Source: a virus. Taken from it: a DNA stretch of 48,574 nucleotides. Shown here piece after piece: positions 21,524 through 32,400 of this stretch. The stretch covers positions 1 through 48,574 of the IMG/VR virus record IMGVR_UViG_3300025886_000042; one strand, given 5' to 3'. The notes beneath the pieces were generated by a model. The model worked only from the letters and a program-made list of their open reading frames with translations. It searched no databases and was not told the DNA's origin. Each line of letters opens with the position of its first letter. The stretch's first letter is position 1. The position numbers and the translations under genes are program-made.

Positions 21524-24513
21524 TAGTATCGCCTCGTTGTATTATTTCTTTGATTTCTTCCGCGTGTCCTTCTGCCTTGTCGAGTTTGGGTGGGCGTTGT
21601 ATCTTCGGGGGCCGACTGGATGGCTGGGTCATTAAAAGTTCCTTTGATTTTCCGTGATTGTGTTACAACATTGCTTGTTGTATAATCAAGCGGGGTATCT
21701 CGGTTTTCATTAAAGCCAATCAATAAATTATTCTCTGCGTTTTCTATTAAAGGTTCTTCGGGATCTTCCACATTTAAAACGAATATCTTATTAAAAACTT
21801 GTAATTCTAAATAATCAGGCAATTTAATCCCAATTATTTCATCGGAATATCTTCGCATTCTACAAAGGACTTTCTTATTTTTAAGCGTATCAAAAGCATT
21901 TTTATCTAACATTTTCCACACGGGCTTATTCATAAGTGGCTCGCCATCAAGACCAAACTCATATCCATCAAAAAATTCTATTATCTGAATCGCAAAGTAT
22001 TGTATCATCATTTTATTGGCTGTTTCATCACTCGCGAACAAATCAACTGGTGAGTTAAGTACAGTTGCGCGGATAGTATTTGACCGTGAACTAATAATGG
22101 CCTTAATGTGATTAGGCATTTTTCTAATATTAGAAAGAGTATTGTCGTTTTTGTTTCTAAGGAGGTTATAAATATTGTTGTCTTTCTTAGTTAAATCAAA
22201 ACTATTAATAAATGTTTGTTGTCTTGGTGGAGTCACCATAGGAAATAATAATTTATTATTAACATATGGTATTTGATTTGTCTCTAGTTCTTCTAAGGTA
22301 AATTGAAAATCAACCCCTTCTATTAAAGAGCCGCTGCCCAAATAGTTAGCGACAGGAGGGTAAGCATAATTTATGGTATCATTGACGAGAGAAGTGCTGA
22401 CCACTTGTAATAATTGTGGATTTATAATATTGGTATTGACTGGATTTAAAATAGCGCTAACTGATTCAATTTGGTTAAGGGCTTGGTTTAGATTGGTGTC
22501 ATCAACCAAATCAGTACGCGAAAGGTCAATCATCATTGCTTTGTTTCTTAAACCAATAGGGCTCATATAAGAGCTAACATAAGTATTGGTGTCCATTAGG
22601 GCTGAATATTCTTCATTAGTAAAAATTTGTTTATCAGCTTGTTCTAAGGCTGGGTCTGAACGGAAAAACCTCACTTTTTCAAAATCTATTCTTTCACCAA
22701 ATTTCTTTCTGCTTAGCTGTACAAGATTTTTTTGTTTTTCATTAAAATCAATTATATTATAACCAATATTTAAATTATTTGATGTAAAAACTTTATGGTA
22801 TAAATAACTTATTTTGATTGTCTGTGGCCAGTTTGCCACAAAAGTTTCTTTTCTTGAGGAAGCTGCCTGAAATGCTCCCATTTTTTTATTTAAATCAAAT
22901 CTTCGTTGGAAGATTCCTGCTTGGTTTTGGTAATTTTCGATAAAGGATAATATTCCACCGGGTGATCCAGATTTTGGATTAATAGAATTAAAAAGGTCAT
23001 GGCTCATTACCACTCGTTGATCTGGTGTTATAATATTTAAATAATTTAGTAGATCTAAATAATTAGCAATGGGCTTGTTCCATGCTATTTCATTTTCTGT
23101 TCCAGTTTCTATTAGTATGAATTTATCACTAAATGTATTAGTTAAAGTACTAAACACTCCCTTTTTTATAGAGCGGTTATAATATCTTTGAAGTATAACA
23201 ATATCTAATCTATAAGCCTCCAATAAAGAAGCTAAAAAATCTTTTGTTCTATCAATAAAGTGGAGTTCAATTTGATAAGCATATTTCCCATACTTTATAT
23301 CTTTAAATTCATAATCAGTATAAGAATAAAATTTAAATCTATCGGATAACAGGTCAACTTTTTGTAAGTCAGCGTTAAAAGTCTGTAAATTATTACTTTT
23401 ATTCCCGAATGTTTTAACAATAGAAGTTTCTTGGTTTGCTTTATCTATAATCAACTTGCCGGATTTTATTAGTGAGACTTCCGTGGAGTCTCCACTTACA
23501 GTAAAATCTTTTCCACTAGTTAAAAAAGCGTCTTTATATTCATATCTTTTAGCATAAGATCTAAGGATTTTTACATATTTAACTTCAAAATTTTCAATAG
23601 ATTTAGCGAATAGCGAAGGACTTAAGTTGAAAATTAAATTTCCATATTTAGTGGTCTTGCGATAAACATTATACATGTCCACAGGAAATACAATCTTTAA
23701 GTTCCCAAATTGATCAAAAGTATCAGAGGGAATTCCAAAATAATCATTACGATTATCATTGTAGGTAACTTTTTTTTCTTTAACGCTCTTTTCTCGTCTA
23801 TCTTTTAATTTATAATTAACAATTTCTTTTTGTTCTAAAACTGGATGAGGCATTGTACTGTGAAAAGCTCCAGCCATGAATTGGTCGTTGTGTACATGAA
23901 CGGGGCCGTTCCAGTAAGTTCCATCTGGAAGTAAAAAGACGAAACTCTTTTTTGTTACTCGTGAATTGCTGAACACAACTTCGGAAGAGATAGGGCCTTG
24001 ATAAAAGATGTAATCACTTTTTGTCGCATCGATTGGGAATTTTTGAACTAAATCTCCAAAGTCTACTGTAACCGCCGCAAAGTAAGTAATGTTTTGTAAA
24101 TCATCATTTGGAATGAGCATATCAAAAGTATAGGGTATTTCATAAACATCATTACCGTCGGAATCAATGTGAGAAAAAAAGCTTTCGACATCTCCGTTAA
24201 TTTTAACACTTTTTATTTGTGATCGTACTGCTTCTTCTGAGAAGATCGGGGATGAGGAATAGTCGCTTTTATTTAAAGTATAAGTACCATCTGTAATACT
24301 ATCAGAAAAAGCCACATTAGATGATTGTACCAATGTTAAACTAAGATAGTTATATAAAATAGGATCGTCAATCCATTGAAAGATTCTATCTTTGCGGATG
24401 TCTTTTAAAATTATTGTTATACGAACTAAAGTGTTTGGGCCGTTATCATTAATCTCCAAAGATCTAAAGTAAGCATTAGGTAAGTTCTCGGCTCCTATTT
24501 CTTTTAATAACAT
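21523..24513 (-). CDS. Large tail or baseplate protein (996 aa)
   Basis: I recognise no family. The N-terminal region holds a possible recognition motif, TYWNGPVHVHNDQFMAGAFH followed by PHPVLEQ, at about residues 200-228. The middle is helical and aromatic, and the last 40 residues are a disordered Thr/Gln/Arg tail (RQGRRTRGRNQRNNTTRRY). It shares one base with each neighbour (TAATG at both ends), so it is likely translated together with them in fixed ratio. Its size and position suggest a baseplate or fibre-network component. Confidence 0.5.
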   Translation of the reverse strand: MLLKEIGAENLPNAYFRSLEINDNGPNTLVRITIILKDIRKDRIFQWIDDPILYNYLSLTLVQSSNVAFSDSITDGTYTLNKSDYSSSPIFSEEAVRSQIKSVKINGDVESFFSHIDSDGNDVYEIPYTFDMLIPNDDLQNITYFAAVTVDFGDLVQKFPIDATKSDYIFYQGPISSEVVFSNSRVTKKSFVFLLPDGTYWNGPVHVHNDQFMAGAFHSTMPHPVLEQKEIVNYKLKDRREKSVKEKKVTYNDNRNDYFGIPSDTFDQFGNLKIVFPVDMYNVYRKTTKYGNLIFNLSPSLFAKSIENFEVKYVKILRSYAKRYEYKDAFLTSGKDFTVSGDSTEVSLIKSGKLIIDKANQETSIVKTFGNKSNNLQTFNADLQKVDLLSDRFKFYSYTDYEFKDIKYGKYAYQIELHFIDRTKDFLASLLEAYRLDIVILQRYYNRSIKKGVFSTLTNTFSDKFILIETGTENEIAWNKPIANYLDLLNYLNIITPDQRVVMSHDLFNSINPKSGSPGGILSFIENYQNQAGIFQRRFDLNKKMGAFQAASSRKETFVANWPQTIKISYLYHKVFTSNNLNIGYNIIDFNEKQKNLVQLSRKKFGERIDFEKVRFFRSDPALEQADKQIFTNEEYSALMDTNTYVSSYMSPIGLRNKAMMIDLSRTDLVDDTNLNQALNQIESVSAILNPVNTNIINPQLLQVVSTSLVNDTINYAYPPVANYLGSGSLIEGVDFQFTLEELETNQIPYVNNKLLFPMVTPPRQQTFINSFDLTKKDNNIYNLLRNKNDNTLSNIRKMPNHIKAIISSRSNTIRATVLNSPVDLFASDETANKMMIQYFAIQIIEFFDGYEFGLDGEPLMNKPVWKMLDKNAFDTLKNKKVLCRMRRYSDEIIGIKLPDYLELQVFNKIFVLNVEDPEEPLIENAENNLLIGFNENRDTPLDYTTSNVVTQSRKIKGTFNDPAIQSAPEDTTPTQTRQGRRTRGRNQRNNTTRRY

Positions 24514-25493
24514 TAGTCACAATCCTCGATGTCGTCTGGTGTGATCCGAGAGGAATAAATATTAATATCTCGCCCAACTAAATCAGGACACTCGACATCA
24601 AGGTCAACAAAAACATTTTCAGATTTTAATTGAGTTACGCCTTCGCAGATATCTGCTACTGCTATCTCATCATCCACTAAGAGATTAAAATAATATTCTA
24701 CATAGTTTTTGTCAACCATAACATTGTTCACTGTTTCTTCATCCACTAAAAGATTATTTTTGATGTTAGATCCTCGTGGTAAAAATTTTAATTGTTGCAT
24801 TTTATTCACATTGTTGTCATCAATTTTAAATACCTCAACATCAAAGTTATTGGTATAATCAAATGAATTATTTTCCAATAATTGTACAATCATCTTTTCA
24901 AATTCCACATTAAGATAGGTCTGGTCTTGAAAAACCTTGGATTTAAATTCTGGTTTTACATAAACTACATTTGACTTAGAAGCCTCATCATTACGCGACA
25001 TTATACTCAAAGTATAAGAAAAATTTACATCTATTTGAGGAGTTTGACCAACGCCGCCTTGTGGGTTGGCTGCGTTGCTATTATAAAATTTACTACTTGA
25101 GCTTATTTCGTTTTGAATAAATGTAGCTTGAAAAGCTGGGTTTGTTATCGCTGAATAAGCCATTGTTCCCATTGGTTTCTGTAAATAATAAATCTTATTA
25201 TTAGAAGAAGGATAGCGAATATGATCGGAATCTAAATAAGTTTCTGATTCAGTTATAATTTTGTCTAGGCTTTCGTAAATGTATGTAGGCTTTAAGTAAG
25301 AAGTGTCTGTTAAAATTCGATCTTTTATCTCAGCACTTGAGGTTAGTCCACCAGCAGATTCAGGATTATATAAAATATCATCATCATAAAAAGCATAATA
25401 AGAAGGTTGAAGCTTTCCTAACGAAAGGAGGTGCCTACCATAGGGAGTTAGCTCGATTGAAATTACTTCTTCTTTTTTATTAAAAAATGACAC
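24513..25493 (-). CDS. Tail protein with collar-type adaptor motif (326 aa, GTG start)
   Basis: Translation starts at a GTG at 25493 with AAGGAG just upstream; the product begins MSFFNKKEEVISIELTPYGR. The first 45 residues carry the LTxxGRxxL motif, followed by YYAFYDDDILYNP, parallel to the protein starting at 19395. The C-terminal half is acidic (DIEDCD end) and Asn-rich. The non-ATG start is the only one seen among the large genes here and may lower expression. I infer a protein that docks on the baseplate or tail end through the shared N-terminus. Confidence 0.6.
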   Translation of the reverse strand: MSFFNKKEEVISIELTPYGRHLLSLGKLQPSYYAFYDDDILYNPESAGGLTSSAEIKDRILTDTSYLKPTYIYESLDKIITESETYLDSDHIRYPSSNNKIYYLQKPMGTMAYSAITNPAFQATFIQNEISSSSKFYNSNAANPQGGVGQTPQIDVNFSYTLSIMSRNDEASKSNVVYVKPEFKSKVFQDQTYLNVEFEKMIVQLLENNSFDYTNNFDVEVFKIDDNNVNKMQQLKFLPRGSNIKNNLLVDEETVNNVMVDKNYVEYYFNLLVDDEIAVADICEGVTQLKSENVFVDLDVECPDLVGRDINIYSSRITPDDIEDCD

Positions 25494-25507
25494 TTATTCT
25501 CTCCTTA

Positions 25508-28500
25508 TTATGGGTACTTGGGTAAATTAGGTGGAGGTATGACTGTAATGGTGACCTCATTTAGATCAATAACATTTTGCGTTGCTTGATAGAAAGCGTT
25601 TACTTGGGCGGCTGTTTCTTCATACAGTACTTGGCCCGTTCCTAGTGCTTGTTTGGCTTTCATTATGCCTACCATGTCTTTTTTATTTTCTTGGTAGATA
25701 TTATCAAGGCCCGAGCTGTATTGGGTTGGTTCGGAGAGTTCTCGTGTTTCCTGTCCTACTCTTTCATAGCCTATCGGATCATTGATCGTTGTATTACCAG
25801 CAACCGTGATGTTAGAATATGTAAATTCTACATCTAGTTTGCCTAATTCTACTAAAGAGAAATAATCATATGGCCAGTTATATGTCTCATGTTGTCTTGT
25901 GGAACTAACAACCTCTGAAGCATCACCTGAAGCAATTTTACTAGAGTAATTTTTCTTTGCTCTTCTCTTAACTTTAAAAACCATCCATTTAATTTTACTT
26001 GGCAGAAACCCTCCTGTTCTTGTTTCATCACCCGGATGGCCACCGCCTAAGAGTTCTTTTGCTAAAAGAGGGTGACTGATTGAAGCTTGAGATTCTACCA
26101 TTTCGCTTGCGATTGATGGAGGCAATCCCTGCCAGATGTCCGCTAAATCTTGCTTATTTAAAACATGCGAAAATTCAAAAATATACATAGCAAAGGGTTT
26201 CATTGTTTGATCTCTAATAAAATCAAAATTAGGTGGGAAATTATAAGTACCAATTTTTCTTACCATATCAAGGATAGAAAATCCGACATCATTGGAGACT
26301 CCTGCTGCGACGCGAGCCGAGCCAATTGTTGGCAAAGGGCTATCTTGTGCTATACTAATAATTTTATTCATAGCTAGATTTATTGATTCTCTCGTAAATT
26401 CAAAGAACCTTTTTTCGCCCTGTATCTCGATGAATGGTACAGCCACCACCGCTTCGGATATAAGCTTGCTATTGGCTATTTCACCCAGTCTTTGAGGTGT
26501 TCTACTCATACCAACAGCATTAGCTAAAGATCGATTGTTTGAGGCATTATCATCCAGCCTATTATTTATCCACGACTCAGGAACTTCGGCAACTTCTAAA
26601 AAAATCCCTGTATCTCCTTGTGGTACTTCTCCGTATTGATGCCACATACCACGAGGTGTTTGAGCAGTGAACAAATTAGCTGAGGCTGTTGTCAATGAAG
26701 CGTTGTTAAAATTTAAAATTGGTGATTCAAATCTAGGTTGAATAACCCATCTAGTGTCACCGGGATCATCTGCGGAATTTATAACGAAGGGCAACAGACC
26801 TCCCTGTGAAAACGAAAACGATGTTGCTTTGTTGGTCGTTCCTACTAAATTAACGCTAGCGCTCAATTGCATAGCATTATTTTGAATATTAACATAGCCG
26901 TTAGCAATGTCTGAGGCTTGAGGTCCGTGTGGATAGGATGGGATTTTCCAGATGCTTTCCCATGCGTATTGATCTACTCTCCAATAATCGATAGTTGCGC
27001 CATTAATAATTTCTGAGACAGAATGTTTTCGGCTTTCTGAAGGAGTAAATTTGAAATCTGCCCATGATTCTCCATGATAATAAGGAGGTGTAAATGGAAA
27101 ATTATAGCCGTTAAGAGCACCTGCTGACTCATAGGGCGCCGTTGGGATCCCTACTGCAAAGTTTCCTCCGAAACATGGTGGTCCAAAAGCTGACGGTCTA
27201 GAATACATGGTCATAGTTTCTCTAGGACCGTCTGTTACTTTCCAAGGGGGTTCAATATTTGGATCAGAGCTTGTATAAGCTGTTGCCATGTTAATCATAT
27301 CTTGTGGAGGCAGGTAGAGGCCATCTCCTTTATCAAATGATAAATTTGGACCATCCATAGTACGGTACATCTTAACTCTCATACGGTAATCTTTTCCTGC
27401 TTCTAATTGTCCAAACAGGGGATCTTGTTGCTCGAGAGATTGTATTTGAGTAAAACCGGCATCTTGTAAATAAAAATCAGCTACTTCAGCAAAAAAGTTA
27501 GATGCCATTTCGCTATAAAGATTATCTCCCCCGCCTGCCCAAAAGCATGTATAATCAGTATTACCGGATGGATTTGGTTCGTTGCTGACTAGCTCTAATC
27601 CCACCAAATGAGCTTGTGGGCTGATAATGGCCTCGAAAGGTATTCTAATATCAAAATTGTCATTTAATATCTCATACTCTGGGTTTGTAATAAGGAGTGC
27701 AGCTTGGGCTTTATCCCTCAAGGCATGAGTTCCATATGTTCTATAAGGACCAATTAAGCTTCCGGTTATGAGGGGATAATCTACTGCTACACCAGATTTG
27801 ATACTATTATATAAAATGCCGGGAGCAAAAAGTGGAGCATATAAATTCATTGCCGCTGCTGCTGTCTGGAGGCCGGGATTTGCCGAGGGCGCACCAGCCC
27901 AAGGAGCTTGAGAACTTGAAATATGATCATTAAAAGAAGCATAGAACTGATCTGCCAAATCTACGGTTCTTTGTGATGGATAAAATGAATCATAAGCCAA
28001 GAATTTTTTAATTGCGGTAAAACTTAGCTTAATCGTTGAAGGATCAACAAAACCTTCATGGTCTTTTTTAATCTTTCCAAAATACTTCATAAAATCAGAA
28101 GTGCTATAGGTTTTATAAAAATTTTCCTCTGATGAATTTTGGGCATTTGCGGCACCGCCAGTCATCTCAAAAACATCATAAATGTCTATATTGTTTCCCA
28201 ATGTATTAAATCTATCTATAAAATTATGAACTCGGTATTCCGGTATAATAGAAAAATCTTGACCTTTGAGACGGACATTTTCTGCCCAAACATCATAGCT
28301 AGTATCAAAAGGATTCTTTCCGGCTTGAGAACCTGCTTCCCACAAGGCTGTTCCTTGGAATAAAGCACCCACGCCTTGTGGCACAACAGGTGAGGTACCC
28401 TCAAAGGTTTCATCAATCCATAGGCCACTCAATGACATGACTGATAATGAAGAACTTAAAGTATGTAATCTTGTATAGATAGGGGCTGGTCTTAATTTAA

Positions 28501-29464
28501 CATTAGCTGACATGGAACCACTAGGAAGCATACCAAACATATTGTATTGATTTTGAAGTACACCTGCGCCCGACATATAAGTAGAAGATATATAGCCTGT
28601 ATGAACATACGCTTTGGTTGCCCAACTTTCACCAGCATCAAGAGCCCACATGCTTTGGCTTACTGTACTTCCAAACCCATTGCTTACATTGCCTTGGGTG
28701 CGTTGGATTCTGCTGTCTCTCCAATAATTATTTACATAAGTTGTTCTCGACCTAACCTCAGCACTGTAGGTGTTAATTTCACGAGGAAATACTTTTTCTC
28801 CATACTTTAAATATTCAAAGTTAGATACAGGGCTATCCGCAGCATCGATACCACCGCTTAAATAAAAGCTAGTGACCTTATCATACATTGGATCTGATGG
28901 TTCGAGCAAGCCAAGATAATTGTTAAGAGAAGTATTGACAAAATAGCCAAGTTCATTGGCATATGTATTATTAACCATTACCCGTTCGATTGTCGGAACA
29001 GCTAAGTCAGTTGGATTCTCAATGCGAGAACTAAGATTGTCAATACCAAAAATCCAGTTTAAAGGTCTATATTTATCAGTTACTGGTGGTTCTTTGTAAG
29101 ATAAAATATTTCCATACCTCGAACTAATATAATTCACAAAAGGTTGGCTTGTTGCCAAATAAGGATTGATTATCTCAGATGGCTCTTCAACTATGGTAAA
29201 AATGTTATTATTATTTTGATAGCGAGTTAGAGGATTTTGATGAACCCTAACTTGCTTAAACGATGAATTGCCTCCGGGACCATTCCGATGGAGCATTAAT
29301 CCGTTAAACCACTCAGGACGATTATCTATTCTCCAATGCGGATTTGCGTAGGACGAAGATGGGCTTCCGGATGGATACCCAATAATATTCTCTCCGCCGA
29401 TTGAACCAGATACTGCATCTTGCGCTAATGTATTTAAACCTACAAAATCTATAAATAAGCTCAT
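25508..29464 (-). CDS. Very large tail structural protein (1318 aa)
   Basis: A 1318-aa protein with no recognised domain. It is rich in Pro, Tyr, Asn and aromatic residues with many short conserved-looking turns (for example NPHWRIDNRPEWFNGLMLHR near residue 40, and YHGESWADFKF near 800). The C-terminal region includes KWMVFKVKRRAKKNYSSK and a final Pro-rich PPPNLPKYP. The start overlaps the upstream stop as ATGA, linking its translation to the LamG protein. Length and composition suit an extended baseplate or fibre protein. No catalytic site is visible. Confidence 0.55.
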   Translation of the reverse strand: MSLFIDFVGLNTLAQDAVSGSIGGENIIGYPSGSPSSSYANPHWRIDNRPEWFNGLMLHRNGPGGNSSFKQVRVHQNPLTRYQNNNNIFTIVEEPSEIINPYLATSQPFVNYISSRYGNILSYKEPPVTDKYRPLNWIFGIDNLSSRIENPTDLAVPTIERVMVNNTYANELGYFVNTSLNNYLGLLEPSDPMYDKVTSFYLSGGIDAADSPVSNFEYLKYGEKVFPREINTYSAEVRSRTTYVNNYWRDSRIQRTQGNVSNGFGSTVSQSMWALDAGESWATKAYVHTGYISSTYMSGAGVLQNQYNMFGMLPSGSMSANVKLRPAPIYTRLHTLSSSLSVMSLSGLWIDETFEGTSPVVPQGVGALFQGTALWEAGSQAGKNPFDTSYDVWAENVRLKGQDFSIIPEYRVHNFIDRFNTLGNNIDIYDVFEMTGGAANAQNSSEENFYKTYSTSDFMKYFGKIKKDHEGFVDPSTIKLSFTAIKKFLAYDSFYPSQRTVDLADQFYASFNDHISSSQAPWAGAPSANPGLQTAAAAMNLYAPLFAPGILYNSIKSGVAVDYPLITGSLIGPYRTYGTHALRDKAQAALLITNPEYEILNDNFDIRIPFEAIISPQAHLVGLELVSNEPNPSGNTDYTCFWAGGGDNLYSEMASNFFAEVADFYLQDAGFTQIQSLEQQDPLFGQLEAGKDYRMRVKMYRTMDGPNLSFDKGDGLYLPPQDMINMATAYTSSDPNIEPPWKVTDGPRETMTMYSRPSAFGPPCFGGNFAVGIPTAPYESAGALNGYNFPFTPPYYHGESWADFKFTPSESRKHSVSEIINGATIDYWRVDQYAWESIWKIPSYPHGPQASDIANGYVNIQNNAMQLSASVNLVGTTNKATSFSFSQGGLLPFVINSADDPGDTRWVIQPRFESPILNFNNASLTTASANLFTAQTPRGMWHQYGEVPQGDTGIFLEVAEVPESWINNRLDDNASNNRSLANAVGMSRTPQRLGEIANSKLISEAVVAVPFIEIQGEKRFFEFTRESINLAMNKIISIAQDSPLPTIGSARVAAGVSNDVGFSILDMVRKIGTYNFPPNFDFIRDQTMKPFAMYIFEFSHVLNKQDLADIWQGLPPSIASEMVESQASISHPLLAKELLGGGHPGDETRTGGFLPSKIKWMVFKVKRRAKKNYSSKIASGDASEVVSSTRQHETYNWPYDYFSLVELGKLDVEFTYSNITVAGNTTINDPIGYERVGQETRELSEPTQYSSGLDNIYQENKKDMVGIMKAKQALGTGQVLYEETAAQVNAFYQATQNVIDLNEVTITVIPPPNLPKYP

Positions 29465-32400
29465 AATTTAATTCCTGTTATTGCTGAACTGGTGGGATAG
29501 TTTAAGGCAGTATCAAAGCCATTACTTCTCCATGGAACATTGGCAGAGGCGCTTAAAGTGCCATCAACCGGCCAATAACCAAATACAAGTTGTTCTCCCG
29601 CAATGCGAGGAGATAATTCTTGACCTAGCGATGAAGTTACCCACGCATATCCATAATCTTGTGCTGGTATGGCTCTTGTAACATATTCGTTATCATAGTT
29701 CGCTTTAATAATTAGTGAGCCGGTTCGGACAACGACCATTGTATTTCTTGGAATCTTAGTGTAAGAAGCAGAAGGCGCTGATGTGTTGTAGCTCGCAGCA
29801 AACTGTGAGTCAATACCAAATTTCCCCATATGTCTCCGGAGCATGGTTTGTAATCCATCCCTCTTTCCAAGTTGGCTGTCAACTCTAATAGTGCCATGTT
29901 CGCCACTTCCTGAGCTTAGAACAGTTAAATTTCTATAAGGCATCGCATTATAAGCTGAGAATTCTTGTGATCCAATGTCTAAGTACCCTCTTGTGTTTAT
30001 CTCAGGACCACCGGGAGCAGAGAACCTAGTTCTTATAATTGAGTCAGAGCCGGTTAAATCGTCTCTTTGTATTTCTATAATGTTGGATTGAGCTTTAATC
30101 TCAGCTATAGGTGAGACACCATTTGTTAAAGACCCTAAATCATACCAACCAGAATCAGAACTAGTTCCATTAAGAATCATGGTTGTTCCAACAGTCAACA
30201 ACGCTCCATTAATTAGAGAAGTTTTTGATGAAGCAGTCAGCGTAAACGAAGCTGTTGTTGGAGTTCGGAGGTTTTCAACCGTACCAGAAAGAGCGGTTGT
30301 TCGTTGTGTTACAAAAGTCAACGGAGTGTTGCCGGGATCAACGCCGCCTGTGATATTAAACCCGTTGCCAGTTTGATCATAAATTGTGGTTCTAGTAGAA
30401 ATAGTGGCATCGGTCCCTACGGAGCCTGTTCCACCCATCATCCAATGGGCACCGAGCCCCGGAACAGATTGGGCAGACATTCCCGACTCCCATTGATAAC
30501 CAAAGTTATAAAGGCTTTTCATCGTGGCAGAGTTGGGAGCACCACCAGTCATAAAAGACCACTCGCTAAAAGAGCCGGTCCATTGTTGTCTTTGGGGAGG
30601 GCTACCACCAGCAAAACCATTTTGTCCTGCGTACATAGTCATGGATGAACCAGAATAAAATCTAGCTACCCCAGTGAATGACGGAGTGGCTATTGAAGCA
30701 GATACTCCGTTAATATACATTGTAAGACTGGTATCTGTAGGCACAGAGGAAGAATTTAATACTATTCCAACATGCGTCCATTGATCGTCATGAACATTTT
30801 CAAAGCCTTCTTTGTTTGGTCCCCAATAAGTCCATATGGAAGACCCTAAATAAGAACCGGCACCATTTTCTGTTCCTACTTGTACAGCTAGGAAATCTCC
30901 GCCACTGTTGATGTAGGATGTCATTTTTGAACGACCATCAGCAATGTTTTCAATCGCAAAAATTGTTCGCTGTTGGGCAGCTTGATTGCTTGGGCGTAGA
31001 ATCCACCCTGACCAAGCGTAGCCATCGGTATTCGATGGGCTAAATAAATTTAAAGGATTGTCTACTTCCAAATCATTACGAAGTGCTGCTCCGAATCCAG
31101 CTTTAATAAGTAAAGCATCAGAAATAACACCGCCGCCTGAAACATAGGTAGTATTTGTATAATCTCCGCTGTCAACAGCAGATACTATATCATCCCAGAA
31201 TCCTTCGTTGCTAGATCCGGTTCGAACCAATACTGGTCCTGTTTCGACTCCACCACTTATATAGATGTTATAGGTACCGCCAGAGGCAGTTTTTAATTTT
31301 AATTGATCATCAACAGTTACTACATCATAAGGAGCAACTGAGAACACTGTTCCCGAGGCGTATTGACCAGCAACACCTGATGTTCTTTTTTTAACATACT
31401 GACGATTATTCTCAGCGCTTCCAGTTCCAAAAGGTGAAGCAAAGTTTCCAAATACATTTCCATAAGCGCCGGTTGTTTGGGCCATCAAGGTTTGATAGTT
31501 GGTGGTGGCAGGTAGATTTTCCGCTATTGGGTGAGGAAGCAAAGAGCCAGTAGCTTCTTTTAAGATTGGACTATTTCCATAAGTTCCAAAGGTACTTATA
31601 ACCTCATAGTTATTAGTAAAGTTTCCTTGGACTACCGATGCGGTTGTAGTTTGAATATTTTTTAAATTTACGGGTCGTTTAACTCGTTCTTCACGATATC
31701 TAACAGCATATTTTCTGTTATAATCAGGATAAGGACCACCATAATCAGGACCAACAAAACCCATTGCGCCATCGGCTGAGCCAGAAAGAGATCCTGAAGC
31801 GACGGAGGCATTACCACATTCTCTGAAAAGAAGTCTCCAAGCTTCGGGGCGTGTGTCCCAAGCATCAAGATTATTGGGCGTCGTGTTTAAAGAAGAATAT
31901 TTATTTAAATCAACATGTCTTGATTGATGACCTCCGACCCAAGCATTAGTGAAAGGAGATTGTAGTCCAATTTCATTAGTAGGCGAAAAGGTGTCTGCGT
32001 GAATGTTTGTAATGATGGTACCAGATTTAAAGGTCTCAACAACTTTTTTCTGATATCCGCTCTTTACATTACCGGACATTACATTGGTTGGCCAATAGAT
32101 GGAGCCTTTAACTTTGTATTCGTAATCGAGTCCTGCTCGGGCTTCTGGTTTAAATCCAGTAGCAAAGCGGCCCATGACAGCATCAAAATTCCATTTTCTT
32201 TTTTGATTTGGAGCGAGTTCATCACTACAATTTACAAATGGTTCGACCCCTTGACCGTCTCCGACACCGACGACCATTACATTTTGCGGAATTCCTTTTG
32301 GATATTCTAAACTAACTGGTCCATGGATATAGGTGGCGTTATAGACAAATTCTCTATCTTTGCTCTCGTTGTAGTTAATTCCGCCATGAACAGGGGCATC

